A DNA stretch of 58,993 nucleotides. Source: Flavobacteriaceae bacterium. GTDB lineage: Bacteria > Bacteroidota > Bacteroidia > Flavobacteriales > Flavobacteriaceae. The stretch covers positions 1-58,993 of the forward strand of contig JAQWSK010000015.1 in the NCBI GenBank assembly GCA_029243245.1. Direction: 5' to 3'. The notes beneath the pieces were generated by a model. It worked only from the letters and a program-made list of their open reading frames with translations, was not told where the DNA came from and ran no database searches. The translations under genes and the position numbers were made by a program. This document shows positions 26,156 through 35,650 of this stretch, one piece after another (within the stretch, counting starts at the first letter, position 1; each line of letters starts with the position of its first letter).

Positions 26156-26506
26156 ATGGCGATTATTATTACTGAGGATTGTATTAATTGTGGGGCGTGT
26201 GAACCTGAATGTCCAAATACTGCTATTTATGAAGGGGCAGATCAATGGAGTTTTAAAGACGGCACAGCGCTTAAAGGCTCTTTCGTTTTACCTAATGGAA
26301 AGTCTTCTAATTCTGAAACAGTTCAAAAACCAATATCAGATGAATTTTATTATATAGTATCAGACAAATGTACCGAATGTAAAGGGTTTCATGATGAACC
26401 ACAGTGTGCAGCAGTTTGTCCTGTTGATTGCTGTATTCCAGATGAAGAGGTGGTTGAGTCAGATATTGAACTTCTAGCAAAACAAAAATTTTTACATCAA
26501 GAATAA
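26156..26506 (+). CDS. 4Fe-4S dicluster ferredoxin
   Basis: 116 residues from the ATG at 26156. Two cluster motifs are visible: [12 protein letters not shown] near the N-terminus and [22 protein letters not shown] toward the end, with an enlarged gap in the second, the Alvin-type ferredoxin pattern. It carries electrons in the cytoplasm, partner unknown. It is divergent from an acyl-CoA reductase and 3 bp upstream of ychF, so it is likely cotranscribed with the latter. Confidence 0.92.
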   Translation: MAIIITEDCINCGACEPECPNTAIYEGADQWSFKDGTALKGSFVLPNGKSSNSETVQKPISDEFYYIVSDKCTECKGFHDEPQCAAVCPVDCCIPDEEVVESDIELLAKQKFLHQE

Positions 26507-26509
26507 TTC

Positions 26510-27604
26510 ATGAAAGCAGGAATAGTAGGACTACCTAATGTGGGAAAGTCTACACTCTTTAATTGTTTGTCAAATGCAAAAGCACAAAGTGCTAATTTTC
26601 CTTTTTGTACAATTGAGCCTAACATAGGGATAGTTAATGTCCCAGATAAAAGATTATCGCAATTATCAGATATAGTAAATCCTCAACGTATTGTTCCTGC
26701 AACAGTTGAAATTGTTGATATTGCGGGCTTAGTTAAAGGAGCCAGCAAAGGTGAGGGGCTAGGCAATCAATTTTTAGGGAACATTCGTGAAACTGATGCC
26801 ATTCTTCATGTGCTCCGTTGTTTTGATGATGACAATATAGTTCATGTTGATGGCTCTGTAGATCCAATAAGAGATAAAGAAACAATTGATATTGAGTTAC
26901 AGTTAAAGGATTTAGAGGCTGTCCAAAAAAAAATAGAAAAAGTATCAAGATCAGCTAGAACTGGGAATAAAGAAGCTCAAAAAGAACTTGGAATTCTTGA
27001 AAATTTAAAACAGAGCCTAGAAAAGTCATTAAATGTTAGGGGGCTTAATTTTACTGAAGAAGAAAGAAACTTATTCATTAAACCTTTACAGTTAATTACT
27101 GATAAACCAGTTTTGTACGTTTGTAATGTTTCTGAGTCTGATGCAGTAAATGGAAATTCTTATGTAGATAAAGTAAAGAATTCTATTTCAGATGAAAATG
27201 CGGAAATAGTATTTCTTGCAGTATCTATAGAGGCAGATATAAATGAATTAGATTCTTTTGAAGAACGTGAAATGTTTTTAGATGATATTGGCTTAAAAGA
27301 GCCTGGATCATCTAAATTAATTAGATCTACATATAGTTTATTAAATCTACAGACCTATTTTACTGCTGGAGAAAAAGAGGTTAGGGCTTGGACGATCCCG
27401 ATTGGAGCTACTGCCCCAGAGGCGGCGGGAGTAATTCATACAGATTTTGAAAAAGGGTTTATACGTGCAGAAGTTATTTCGATTGAGGATTTAGTTAATC
27501 ACGGTAGTGAATTAAAGGTAAAGGAAGCAGGTAAAATAAGAATTGAGGGTAAGGATTATACTCTTAAAGATGGTGATGTTTTGCATTTCCGTTTCAATGT
27601 GTAA
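26510..27604 (+). CDS. ychF: Redox-regulated ribosome-binding ATPase YchF
   Basis: 364 residues, the normal YchF/Ola1 length. The G1 motif is GLPNVGKSTLFN, G3 is DIAGLV, and the C-terminal TGS domain includes the APEAAGVIHTDFEKGFIRAEV signature. YchF prefers ATP to GTP and acts on ribosomes and the oxidative-stress response. It is 3 bp after the ferredoxin gene. Confidence 0.97.
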   Translation: MKAGIVGLPNVGKSTLFNCLSNAKAQSANFPFCTIEPNIGIVNVPDKRLSQLSDIVNPQRIVPATVEIVDIAGLVKGASKGEGLGNQFLGNIRETDAILHVLRCFDDDNIVHVDGSVDPIRDKETIDIELQLKDLEAVQKKIEKVSRSARTGNKEAQKELGILENLKQSLEKSLNVRGLNFTEEERNLFIKPLQLITDKPVLYVCNVSESDAVNGNSYVDKVKNSISDENAEIVFLAVSIEADINELDSFEEREMFLDDIGLKEPGSSKLIRSTYSLLNLQTYFTAGEKEVRAWTIPIGATAPEAAGVIHTDFEKGFIRAEVISIEDLVNHGSELKVKEAGKIRIEGKDYTLKDGDVLHFRFNV

Positions 27605-27616
27605 CCCTAACAAGTT

Positions 27617-27656
27617 TTTTGTTGACATTTATATTATTTTGAATTTTTCAACAAAA
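27617..27656. promoter_or_regulatory. 9-bp inverted repeat upstream of parE
   Basis: TTTTGTTGA (27617-27625) and TCAACAAAA (27648-27656) are perfect inverse complements around a 22-nt AT-rich spacer, in the 134-bp gap between ychF and parE. No T-run follows on the plus strand, so it is more likely a protein-binding site or weak mRNA structure than a terminator. Confidence 0.35.
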
Positions 27657-27738
27657 GAAGCTACTTAATTGTTAATATTTTTACATTGCCTAATCAATGA
27701 AATTGCATGCTGAACGGTTATCTTTACCCCCTTAACTT

Positions 27739-29589
27739 ATGGATAATAAATCACAATATACAGAAGAAAATATTCGATCTCTTGACTGGAAAGAGCATAT
27801 TCGAATGCGTCCAGGTATGTATATCGGAAAACTAGGTGACGGTTCATCTTCTGATGACGGGATATATGTATTATTAAAAGAAGTTCTTGACAATAGTATT
27901 GATGAATATGTTATGGGGGCGGGAAAGACTATTGAAATATCAATTGAGGATAATAAGGTGAAAGTTCGTGATTATGGAAGAGGGATCCCCTTAGGGAAAG
28001 TGGTTGATGTAGTAAGTAAAATGAACACGGGAGGGAAATATGACTCTAGAGCCTTTAAAAAATCAGTTGGGCTTAATGGTGTAGGTACTAAAGCAGTTAA
28101 CGCCTTATCCTCATATTTTACAGTTTCTTCTCATAGAGATAATAACATTAAATCAGTTTTTTTTAAACAAGGAGAGTTGGTTGATGACCCCGCGGAGGAA
28201 GCTAGTGGTAAAAGAAAGGGAACTTTGGTTGAATTTGTTCCAGATTCTACAATATTTAAACATTACAAGTATCGTATTGAGTATGTTGAAAAAATGCTCA
28301 GGAACTATGTTTATCTGAATCCAGGTTTAACTATTATTTTAAATGGTGAGAAGTTTTATTCAGAAAATGGATTGAAAGATCTTTTAGAAGATCGATCTAA
28401 TGAGTCAGATTTATTATATCCAATTATTCATTTAAAAGGACAAGACATAGAGGTTGCTCTTACGCATAGTAAAACTCAGTATAGTGAAGAGTATCATTCA
28501 TTTGTTAATGGTCAAAATACAACTCAGGGAGGGTCTCACCAGTCTGCATTTAGAGAAGTTATTGTGAAAACTGTTAGAGAGTTTTTCGGAAAAAGCTATG
28601 ATGCATCTGATATTAGAAAGTCTATTATATCCGCTATAAGTATAAAAGTGATGGAGCCTGTCTTTGAATCTCAAACGAAAACCAAATTAGGTTCCACAGA
28701 GATGGGAGGAGGTTTTCCAACAATTAGAAGTTATATAAATGATTTTTTAACGACTCAATTGGATAACTACTTGCATAAAAATCCTAACACTGCTGAGTCT
28801 TTGCAGCGTAAGATTATGCAAGCCGAAAGAGAGCGCAAGGAGTTGTCGGGCATTAGGAAATTAGCAAGAGAAAGTGCTAAAAAAGCAAGCTTACACAATA
28901 AAAAGCTTAGAGATTGCAGAGTTCATCTAGGAGATTTAAAAAAAGATCGCCGTTTAGAGTCAACTATTTTTATTACTGAAGGGGATTCCGCTAGTGGATC
29001 TATTACTAAATCTAGAGATGTGAACACTCAGGCTGTATTCAGCCTTAGAGGAAAGCCTCTAAATACATTTGGTATGACAAAAAAAATAGTTTATCAAAAT
29101 GAGGAATTTAATCTTTTGCAAGCGGCACTTAATATTGAAGAAAACATGGAAGATCTTCGATACAACAACATTGTAATTGCTACTGATGCTGATGTTGACG
29201 GAATGCATATTAGACTTCTTCTAATAACATTTTTTTTACAGTTTTTTCCTGAGCTTATAAAAGAGGGGCATTTATATATTTTACAAACACCGTTATTTAG
29301 GGTTAGGAACAAAAAAGAGACATTTTATTGTTATTCTGAAAAAGAAAGAATTAATGCTATTGAAAAATTAGGTGGTAACCCTGAAATAACTAGATTCAAA
29401 GGTCTTGGTGAAATATCTCCTGATGAATTTAAGTTTTTTATAGGTGAAGATATTCGTCTAGACCCTGTAATGCCTGATAAGTCAGTAACTAGTGAAGAAT
29501 TGCTAGGATTTTATATGGGGAAAAACACCCAAGAAAGACAGAAATTTATTATTGAAAACTTAAAAGTTGAATTAGATCCTGTAGAATGA
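27739..29589 (+). CDS. parE: DNA topoisomerase IV subunit B
   Basis: 616 residues. The GHKL ATPase domain shows [10 protein letters not shown] and DYGRGIP, and a TOPRIM domain shows [10 protein letters not shown] (Glu catalytic) and [12 protein letters not shown]. With ParC it decatenates daughter chromosomes. It overlaps parC by 4 bp (ATGA), typical of the Bacteroidota parEC operon. Assignment as ParE rather than GyrB follows from the partner gene and from the compact length. Confidence 0.95.
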   Translation: MDNKSQYTEENIRSLDWKEHIRMRPGMYIGKLGDGSSSDDGIYVLLKEVLDNSIDEYVMGAGKTIEISIEDNKVKVRDYGRGIPLGKVVDVVSKMNTGGKYDSRAFKKSVGLNGVGTKAVNALSSYFTVSSHRDNNIKSVFFKQGELVDDPAEEASGKRKGTLVEFVPDSTIFKHYKYRIEYVEKMLRNYVYLNPGLTIILNGEKFYSENGLKDLLEDRSNESDLLYPIIHLKGQDIEVALTHSKTQYSEEYHSFVNGQNTTQGGSHQSAFREVIVKTVREFFGKSYDASDIRKSIISAISIKVMEPVFESQTKTKLGSTEMGGGFPTIRSYINDFLTTQLDNYLHKNPNTAESLQRKIMQAERERKELSGIRKLARESAKKASLHNKKLRDCRVHLGDLKKDRRLESTIFITEGDSASGSITKSRDVNTQAVFSLRGKPLNTFGMTKKIVYQNEEFNLLQAALNIEENMEDLRYNNIVIATDADVDGMHIRLLLITFFLQFFPELIKEGHLYILQTPLFRVRNKKETFYCYSEKERINAIEKLGGNPEITRFKGLGEISPDEFKFFIGEDIRLDPVMPDKSVTSEELLGFYMGKNTQERQKFIIENLKVELDPVE

Positions 29590-32180
29590 TTGAAGAAGAG
29601 AATAGCCAATTAGGGTTAGAAAATAATTCTGATACGCTTGTTAAGATTACAGGCATGTATAAAGATTGGTTTCTTGACTATGCTTCTTATGTTATTCTAG
29701 AAAGAGCAGTTCCTGCAATTGAAGATGGCTTTAAACCAGTTCAACGCAGGATTCTTCATTCGATGAAGGATCTTGATGACGGTAGATATAGTAAAGTGGC
29801 TAATATTGTTGGACACACTATGCAGTATCATCCCCACGGAGATGCCAGCATATCTGATGCTATGGTTCAAATTGGTCAAAAGGAACTTTTGATTGATATG
29901 CAGGGGAATTGGGGTAATATTTTAACTGGTGATAGGGCTGCAGCCTCGAGGTACATTGAGGCGAGGCTATCAAAATTTGCATTAGAAGTTATTTTTAGCC
30001 CTAAAGTAACCGATTGGCAGCTTTCTTATGATGGTAGAAAAAAAGAACCGGTAAACCTTCCCGTTAAGTTTCCAATGCTTTTAGCTCAAGGTGCAGAGGG
30101 TATTGCTGTTGGTTTATCGACAAAAATATTACCTCATAATTTTAATGAGCTTATAAAAGCCTCAATAGGCTATTTAAAAGGGAGATCTTACAAGATTTAT
30201 CCTGATTTTCAAACTGGCGGGTCTATTGATGTTGAGAATTATAATGATGGAATGAGAGGCGGTAAGATTCGCGTGCGTGCATCTATTGCTCAGCGTGACA
30301 AAAATACTTTAGTAATAGACCAAATACCTTTTTCGACTAACACTTCATCATTAATCGATAACATATTGAAAGCCAATGATAAAGGAAAAATTAAAATTAA
30401 AAAGATTGAAGACAATACTGCTGAAAATGTAGAGATATTAATATACCTGCCTCCAGGCATTTCACCCGACAAAACAATTGATGCATTGTATGCTTTTACT
30501 GATTGTGAATCGTCAATTTCTCCTCTTAGTTGTGTTATTATTGATAACAAGCCCTCTTTTATTGGAGTTTCAGAAATGCTTAGAATTTCAACTGATAATA
30601 CTGTTGAGTTATTAAAGAAAGAACTTGAGGTTCAACTAGGAGAGTTAGAGAATCAATGGCATTCAGCATCACTGGAAAGAATTTTTATTGAAAACAGAAT
30701 TTATCGTGACATTGAAGAAGTCGAAACATGGGAAGCTGTAATAAATGCTATAGACGAAGGCTTAAAACCTCATATAGGAATACTTAAAAGACCTTTAGCT
30801 GAGGAGGACATAGTTAAGCTTACTGAGATACGCATAAAAAGAATATCAAAATTTGATATTGATAAGGCTCAACAAAAAATAGACGCTTTAGAGGGAGATA
30901 TCAGTGAAGTGAAAAATAATTTAAGTCACTTAATTGATTATGCCATACGATATTTCGATCATCTGTTAAAGACTTATGGTAAAGACAAAAAAAGAAAAAC
31001 TGAGATTACAACTTTTGATGATGTAGATGCCAAAAAAGTAGTGGTTCGTAATCAAAAATTATATGTAAATAAAGAAGAAGGGTTTATTGGTACTGGTCTT
31101 AGAAAAGATGAGTTTGTGTGCGAATGTTCAGATATAGATGATGTTATCGTATTTACAAAATCTGGTTTGATGCAGGTTGTAAAAGTAGAAAGTAAAGTTT
31201 TTATTGAAAAAAATATAATTCATGCTGCTGTTTTTAAGCGTAAAGACAAAAGAACTATATATAACATGATTTATAGAGATGGTAAACAGGGAACATATTT
31301 TATAAAAAGATTTCCGGTTAGTGGAGTTACCAGAGATAAATTATATGATCTTACCCAAGAAACACCAAATTCTGATGTGGTATATTTTTCGGCAAATCCC
31401 AATGGTGAAGCGGAGATTGTTACAATAAATTTAAGGAATACGGGAAGTATAAAGAAATTAAAGTGGGATTTGGATTTTGCTGATTATCTTATAAAAGGTA
31501 GAAACTCTAAAGGAAATATTGTAACTAAATATACAATCCGTAAAAATGGAGTAGAGCTTAAAGAAAAAGGGAAATCAACTCTAAAGCCAAGAGATATTTG
31601 GATTGATACAACTGTACAAAGGTTAAATACAGATGGTCGTGGAAAACTCTTAGGAGCCTTTAAAGGTGAAGACAAGTTACTTGAAATTACAGGAAGTTCA
31701 ACTGTAAAGGTAATGACGCCTGAGCTGACTCTTCATTTCGATAAAGAACAATTAATTTTAGAGAAATGGATTCCCTCCAAGCCAATTACTGCAGTTTATT
31801 TTGATCCACTCAAAAAAAGAACATTTTTAAAAAGATTTTTAATTGAAAACGAAAATAAAGAGGATCTGTTTATCAAAGAAAAAACAGAGCTTCTTTTTGT
31901 TACTTCCCAGGCAAGACCTATTATAGAAATTAATTTTTCAAAACAAAAAAGAGGAGAAGACCCTCCTAAATCAATGCTTATAAATGCTGAAGAATTTATT
32001 AATATTAAAGGGATTAAAGCAATAGGAAACCAGTTAACAGACAAAAAGATTAAATCTGTAATTCTTAAAGAAAGTTTGCCATATTCAATTGAAGATGCTG
32101 AAGTTGATGCCGAAGAAATTGAAGTTAATGATGAGATTCATTTAAGTAATGAAGATTCTCAAATCACACTTGATTTATAA
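29586..32180 (+). CDS. parC: DNA topoisomerase IV subunit A
   Basis: 864 residues. The DNA-cleaving Tyr123 lies in [11 protein letters not shown], with PVQRRIL at 51-57 and the quinolone-contact helix [12 protein letters not shown] at 82-93. In that helix the residue right after GD, Ser in E. coli ParC, is Ala87. Winged-helix and tower domains follow, and a C-terminal beta-pinwheel-like part reaches an acidic tail. It is translationally coupled to parE. The next gene starts 4 nt after its stop. Confidence 0.95.
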   Translation: MIEEENSQLGLENNSDTLVKITGMYKDWFLDYASYVILERAVPAIEDGFKPVQRRILHSMKDLDDGRYSKVANIVGHTMQYHPHGDASISDAMVQIGQKELLIDMQGNWGNILTGDRAAASRYIEARLSKFALEVIFSPKVTDWQLSYDGRKKEPVNLPVKFPMLLAQGAEGIAVGLSTKILPHNFNELIKASIGYLKGRSYKIYPDFQTGGSIDVENYNDGMRGGKIRVRASIAQRDKNTLVIDQIPFSTNTSSLIDNILKANDKGKIKIKKIEDNTAENVEILIYLPPGISPDKTIDALYAFTDCESSISPLSCVIIDNKPSFIGVSEMLRISTDNTVELLKKELEVQLGELENQWHSASLERIFIENRIYRDIEEVETWEAVINAIDEGLKPHIGILKRPLAEEDIVKLTEIRIKRISKFDIDKAQQKIDALEGDISEVKNNLSHLIDYAIRYFDHLLKTYGKDKKRKTEITTFDDVDAKKVVVRNQKLYVNKEEGFIGTGLRKDEFVCECSDIDDVIVFTKSGLMQVVKVESKVFIEKNIIHAAVFKRKDKRTIYNMIYRDGKQGTYFIKRFPVSGVTRDKLYDLTQETPNSDVVYFSANPNGEAEIVTINLRNTGSIKKLKWDLDFADYLIKGRNSKGNIVTKYTIRKNGVELKEKGKSTLKPRDIWIDTTVQRLNTDGRGKLLGAFKGEDKLLEITGSSTVKVMTPELTLHFDKEQLILEKWIPSKPITAVYFDPLKKRTFLKRFLIENENKEDLFIKEKTELLFVTSQARPIIEINFSKQKRGEDPPKSMLINAEEFINIKGIKAIGNQLTDKKIKSVILKESLPYSIEDAEVDAEEIEVNDEIHLSNEDSQITLDL

Positions 32181-32184
32181 AAAC

Positions 32185-32601
32185 ATGAAGTTCTTTAAGC
32201 TATATCCATTTGTTTTAGGATTTTTAATTCTTTTTTCTTGTAAAGAGGAAAATTCTCCCTCATTATGCGGCGAAGCATACCCATATAAAGCTAAGCTTGC
32301 GATAAAGGGAATATGTTTTAATTACGTAATCGAGTTTATAGATGTAAGCTCTAATTTTAATTTAGTTGAAAGTCAGTGGGTTGATGAGACTACAGGAAGA
32401 GTTTATAATAATGTTTTTAGACTATCTAATTATTGTGATTTCCCTCCAGAAATTCAAGAGGGGGATGAATTTTATTTTGCATTGAGCACAAGTACTGATG
32501 ACCCTCTATGTTTTGTTTGTGAGGCATTTAGACCCACACCAGCAAAATCCATAAACATTGATGTATGCGAATTAGCTCTTCCAACGCATACGACTGATTG
32601 A
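32185..32601 (+). CDS. Small lipoprotein of unknown function
   Basis: From the ATG at 32185 the product has 138 residues, begins MKFFKLYPFVLGFLILFSC and so has a lipobox with Cys19. A longer frame reaches back into parC, but only this start gives a signal peptide. The mature part is rich in Cys (six more), suggesting disulfides, and no known domain is evident. It lies 4 nt after parC. Confidence 0.7.
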   Translation: MKFFKLYPFVLGFLILFSCKEENSPSLCGEAYPYKAKLAIKGICFNYVIEFIDVSSNFNLVESQWVDETTGRVYNNVFRLSNYCDFPPEIQEGDEFYFALSTSTDDPLCFVCEAFRPTPAKSINIDVCELALPTHTTD

Positions 32602-32715
32602 TTTGCCAAGTGGCTATATCTTTTATCAAAATAAATTTAATGCAGTAATAACAGAGTAGTTAGGATTATGTTATTTTTGTACTAAATCATTAAATTTATC
32701 ATATAAATTATAATA

Positions 32716-32853
32716 ATGATAGGCGAATATTTATTTTATAATGAAGTACCCCATGGTGTTGAAACTATACATTGTAATGGAAAGACTTATTCCAGAGAAG
32801 AGTTTGTATTAGAGCGTGAAAAGTTTTTAACAAGAAAAATTATTAAAAAATAG
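32716..32853 (+). CDS. Small ORF, 45 aa, unknown
   Basis: ATG 32716 to TAG 32853 encodes a mixed-charge soluble peptide beginning MIGEYLFYNE and ending KIIKK, with a Cys in TIHCNGKTYS. It lies in a 337-bp stretch otherwise without genes. Third-base composition is AT-rich like real genes nearby. No family recognised. Confidence 0.4.
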   Translation: MIGEYLFYNEVPHGVETIHCNGKTYSREEFVLEREKFLTRKIIKK

Positions 32854-32856
32854 TCT

Positions 32857-32934
32857 ATGAGCTTTAAACAGTTTTTACAGATTATTTTAGTTGTAATAAT
32901 TACGCTAGTCGTTTTCATGTTTTTAAAAAAATAA
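32857..32934 (+). CDS. Micro-ORF, 25 aa, single membrane helix
   Basis: ATG 32857 to TAA 32934, 3 nt after the previous small ORF. The peptide has a short polar start (MSFKQF), one hydrophobic helix (LQIILVVIITLVVFMF) and a Lys-Lys end, the design of small membrane regulatory peptides. It could also be chance in AT-rich DNA. Confidence 0.35.
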   Translation: MSFKQFLQIILVVIITLVVFMFLKK

Positions 32935-32938
32935 ATTT

Positions 32939-33310
32939 TTATTTTATTTTAGTTATTGTACCTCTTTGAGTGTTTTTTAAATCACCAACTAACGAATATT
33001 CAAAAGTGTAACTATTCTTTTTAGTAGTTAGAATTCGCATGCTTATTGGCCTTTTTTCTTGATTGCTTTTAGGGTTTAGCTTAGTTAAGACACACTCGCA
33101 ATCATTGACCCAGCGAATTGAAGCAGAATCTACCTTACCTTTATAAAATTCAATTTCAAGGGTGTCGTTTCTTATGAAACGCGATTTTTCAAGGGCGTTG
33201 TTGACAATAGTCTCAAACTCAAAAGTTCCATTGTGGAATGGAATACAATTTCTATTAGGGGTATAACAAGAGGTAATTAGAAAGAAAGCACAGGAAATAA
33301 TAGTTCTCAT
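32939..33310 (-). CDS. Small lipoprotein, conserved in Flavobacteriia
   Basis: 123 residues starting MRTIISCAFFLITSC, a signal peptide with lipobox Cys15. The body contains SASIRWVNDCECVLTKLNP and SMRILTTKKNSYTFEYSLVG, a pattern I recall from small flavobacterial proteins sometimes labelled DNA topoisomerase IV only because they sit near parC. There is no topoisomerase feature. The HTH gene lies 12 bp upstream on the same strand, so the two may be cotranscribed. Confidence 0.7.
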   Translation of the reverse strand: MRTIISCAFFLITSCYTPNRNCIPFHNGTFEFETIVNNALEKSRFIRNDTLEIEFYKGKVDSASIRWVNDCECVLTKLNPKSNQEKRPISMRILTTKKNSYTFEYSLVGDLKNTQRGTITKIK

Positions 33311-33322
33311 GTAGCAAAAATA

Positions 33323-33712
33323 CTAACTCTTTATGTTATATTTTTCAAAAGTACCATCAGAATAGAGCATGATAAGGGATTTTTCTGTCTTAGCGGCATG
33401 AGAATCACTCGATTTGATCTGCAATTGAGAATTATCCGTTCCTAGATCATTTAAAGCCTCTAAATTACTTTTAGCAGTAGAGTGGGGGAGATTATTTGAA
33501 TTATCGCCGTAAACGAGCTCTGAGAGAGAGATTTCTGGAAAAACTCCTGTTATTTTAATTAAAAACTCTAAGCTTGGCTTATTTCTTCCAGACATGATAT
33601 GAGAAATAGAAGATCGTTGCACTCCAATTTTTTCAGCAAAACCAGAAGCGGTTAGTTCCTTAGCTTGAATAATTTTTTCAATTCTTTTAGTGATTTCTAA
33701 GTAGTTTAACAT
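33323..33712 (-). CDS. Helix-turn-helix transcriptional regulator, XRE/Cro family
   Basis: About 129 residues from the ATG at 33712 (MLNYLEITKRIEKI); the frame is open to 33745 but this start fits XRE proteins. The helix-turn-helix spans residues of SGFAEKIGVQRSSISHIMSGRNKPSLEFL. The C-terminal half is Ser/Asn-rich and ends SDGTFEKYNIK. One TTGTTTACAAT copy overlaps its own start codon and further copies fill the divergent intergenic region, suggesting self-repression. Confidence 0.85.
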   Translation of the reverse strand: MLNYLEITKRIEKIIQAKELTASGFAEKIGVQRSSISHIMSGRNKPSLEFLIKITGVFPEISLSELVYGDNSNNLPHSTAKSNLEALNDLGTDNSQLQIKSSDSHAAKTEKSLIMLYSDGTFEKYNIKS

Positions 33713-33924
33713 TGTAAACAAGAATAAGTTTAACAGATATAACATAAAGATACAATAAATATTTTAATCATAAAAGAACCCATATTCTTAAACTTATTGT
33801 TTATATTTTTAATATAAATAACTGAAAACTAGTAATTTAATAAACAACTATGATTTTTTGTTTACAAATCATAACTTTTATGAACGAATACCGTATACAG
33901 ATGTAATGTTTTTTGTTTACAAAA
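33711..33924. promoter_or_regulatory. Operator array: repeated TTGTTTACAA motif between HTH gene and M14 peptidase
   Basis: The motif occurs as ATTGTAAACAA at 33711-33721 (inverse, over the HTH start codon), TTGTTTACAAAT at 33858-33869 and TTGTTTACAAAA at 33913-33924; weaker matches are near 33796 and 33841. The last two copies are 55 nt apart, about five helical turns. Position between divergent genes, one of them an HTH regulator, makes this a likely binding array. Confidence 0.6.
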
Positions 33925-33941
33925 ATTAACATTCATTAATC

Positions 33942-33949
33942 TATTTTTG
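33942..33949 (+). promoter_or_regulatory. -7 element TATTTTTG of the M14 peptidase gene
   Basis: A full TAnnTTTG match 8 nt before the ATG. The nearest TTTG (33912-33915) is 26 nt upstream, slightly longer than the usual 17-23, and lies inside the last TTGTTTACAA operator copy, so a bound repressor would block it. Confidence 0.45.
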
Positions 33950-33957
33950 TAAAAGCT

Positions 33958-35055
33958 ATGTCAATCAAAGAGAAATTTACTGATCGCTATCTTGATCCAT
34001 ATAAATTAAATTTATTTTTAAAGGGATTAAGAAATTTAAATGATTTATTAATTATTGGTAATAGTGAAGAAAATAGGCCTATTTACGGCATTAAGATAGG
34101 TAATGGACCTATAAAGGTCCTGTTGTGGTCTCAAATGCACGGCAATGAAACTTCCACCACTAAAGCGCTTTGTCAACTGTTAGAACTTCTTGAAAACCCT
34201 GCTCATGAGGGGCTTATGACCAACCTGACTTTTAAAATTATCCCACAGCTTAATCCCGATGGAGCTGTAAAATATACTAGATATAATGCAAATAATATTG
34301 ATTTAAATAGAGATGCTGTTAATTTAACTCAATCTGAAAGCAAGGCTCTGTCAAAGATCTTTAAAGAATTTAAGCCTGATTTTTGTTTCAATCTTCACGA
34401 TCAACGAACATTATATGCTGCAGGCAAGATGGGTTTGCCTGCTACAATCTCATTTTTAGCCCCCTCAGGTGACCCTGAAGGCTCTATTTCTTCTTCTAGG
34501 GAAGTTTCCATGAAAATCATCGCAGCAATCAATAAAAGCCTTCAAATTGACCTTCCTGGTCAAATTGGACGCTATGATGATTCATTTAATATAAACTGCG
34601 TTGGAGATAAATTTTCAAGCCTTGCAATCCCTACTATTTTATTTGAAGCAGGGCATTTCCCCAATGATTACAACAGAAATGTAACTGCTAACTATGTTTT
34701 AAAGGCATTAATTGATGCAATTAAAATTATATCGAATAAAGACTATAACAATTATACAATAGATCAATATTTGAATATTCCAGAAAACAGTAAGGATTAT
34801 TCTGATTTATTAATTACTGGTGTGTCTATTGTAGATCAAGGCAAGGTTTATCAAAATCAAGAGCTTGTTGTCAATTATAAAGAGGTTTTGAGTAATTCTA
34901 AAGTTGAGTTTATTCCATATATGATAGATTATTCAAACTCTTGGACTGGGCTGACTCATAAAACTATAGAAATTGAATCAATGGAAATTAATAATAAAAT
35001 TGTTTTTGACAAACAAAAGCCTTTAAGTCAAATTCAATCGTTAATAAATTATTGA
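33958..35055 (+). CDS. M14-family zinc carboxypeptidase-like metallopeptidase
   Basis: 365 residues. Zinc ligands are His61 and Glu64 in SQMHGNETS and a later His in FNLHDQR; the catalytic Glu is in ILFEAGHFP. These are the M14 (carboxypeptidase A-like / AstE-like) hallmarks. No signal peptide is visible, so it is probably cytoplasmic. It is divergent from an HTH gene and followed at 104 bp by an Lrp-type regulator. Substrate unknown. Confidence 0.82.
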   Translation: MSIKEKFTDRYLDPYKLNLFLKGLRNLNDLLIIGNSEENRPIYGIKIGNGPIKVLLWSQMHGNETSTTKALCQLLELLENPAHEGLMTNLTFKIIPQLNPDGAVKYTRYNANNIDLNRDAVNLTQSESKALSKIFKEFKPDFCFNLHDQRTLYAAGKMGLPATISFLAPSGDPEGSISSSREVSMKIIAAINKSLQIDLPGQIGRYDDSFNINCVGDKFSSLAIPTILFEAGHFPNDYNRNVTANYVLKALIDAIKIISNKDYNNYTIDQYLNIPENSKDYSDLLITGVSIVDQGKVYQNQELVVNYKEVLSNSKVEFIPYMIDYSNSWTGLTHKTIEIESMEINNKIVFDKQKPLSQIQSLINY

Positions 35056-35068
35056 ATATTTAACTATT

Positions 35069-35134
35069 TTGTTATATAAATAACAATAATTGCATGATTA
35101 GATGGATAATCGTTATTTTTGTCAACAAAATAAC
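35069..35134. promoter_or_regulatory. Paired palindromes upstream of the Lrp-type gene
   Basis: TTGTTAT-4nt-ATAACAA (35069-35086) is a perfect palindrome, and GTTATTTT-7nt-AAAATAAC (35112-35134) a second one with the same outer half-site GTTAT/ATAAC. Both lie within the 104-bp gap just before the regulator start at 35160, where an autoregulatory Lrp-type site would be expected. The first could also act as a weak terminator for the M14 gene. Confidence 0.5.
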
Positions 35135-35159
35135 TATAATACTAAATTTTATTAAATAA

Positions 35160-35642
35160 ATGGATCCATTGATAAAGCTTGATGAAGTTGATCAACAAAT
35201 ATTAGATATTTTAATTGACAATACTCGAATTCCTTTTACAGATATTGCAAAAGAATTACTTATTTCTCCTGGAACAGTTCATGTTCGTGTAAAAAAAATG
35301 GAAGACGCTGGAGTCATAAAAGGTTCTTCGCTTAATTTAGATTATCAACAACTGGGATATTCTTTTATTGCCTATGTTGGAATTTTCCTTGGTGAAACCC
35401 AAAAAACAAAAGATGTTATTAATGAACTTAAAGCTATACCAAACGTTACAGTTGCTCACATTACCACGGGAAAGTTTAATATTTTTTGTAAAGTAAGAGC
35501 TAAGGATACAAGTCATGCGAAAGATATAATTTTTTCTATTGATGATATTGAAGGTATAAGTCGAACAGAGTCAATGATTTCATTAGAGGAAAGCATAAAT
35601 GATAAAAAGAGATTGATGCATTTTATTTTTAATAATTTATAA
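35160..35642 (+). CDS. Lrp/AsnC-family transcriptional regulator
   Basis: 160 residues. An N-terminal helix-turn-helix (LDEVDQQILDILIDNTRIPFTDIAKELL then SPGTVHVRVKKMEDAG) is followed by an AsnC ligand-binding (RAM) domain with VAHITTGKFNIFCKV. Members sense amino acids or related metabolites and form octamers on DNA. It lies 8 bp upstream of ppc on the same strand, so it may respond to or steer anaplerotic carbon flow. Confidence 0.9.
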   Translation: MDPLIKLDEVDQQILDILIDNTRIPFTDIAKELLISPGTVHVRVKKMEDAGVIKGSSLNLDYQQLGYSFIAYVGIFLGETQKTKDVINELKAIPNVTVAHITTGKFNIFCKVRAKDTSHAKDIIFSIDDIEGISRTESMISLEESINDKKRLMHFIFNNL

Positions 35643-35650
35643 TTGTTTCT

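Noticed and set aside
26099-26245. 49-residue N-terminal extension of the acyl-CoA reductase
   Set aside because: It would run over the ferredoxin start and the divergent promoters and does not resemble the family; the ATG at 26098 is better.
32602-32715. Part of the gap after the Cys-rich lipoprotein
   Set aside because: No hairpin, promoter or coding frame that I could support.
32939-33310. Label DNA topoisomerase IV
   Set aside because: The product is a 123-residue lipoprotein; the label reflects only the nearby parC.
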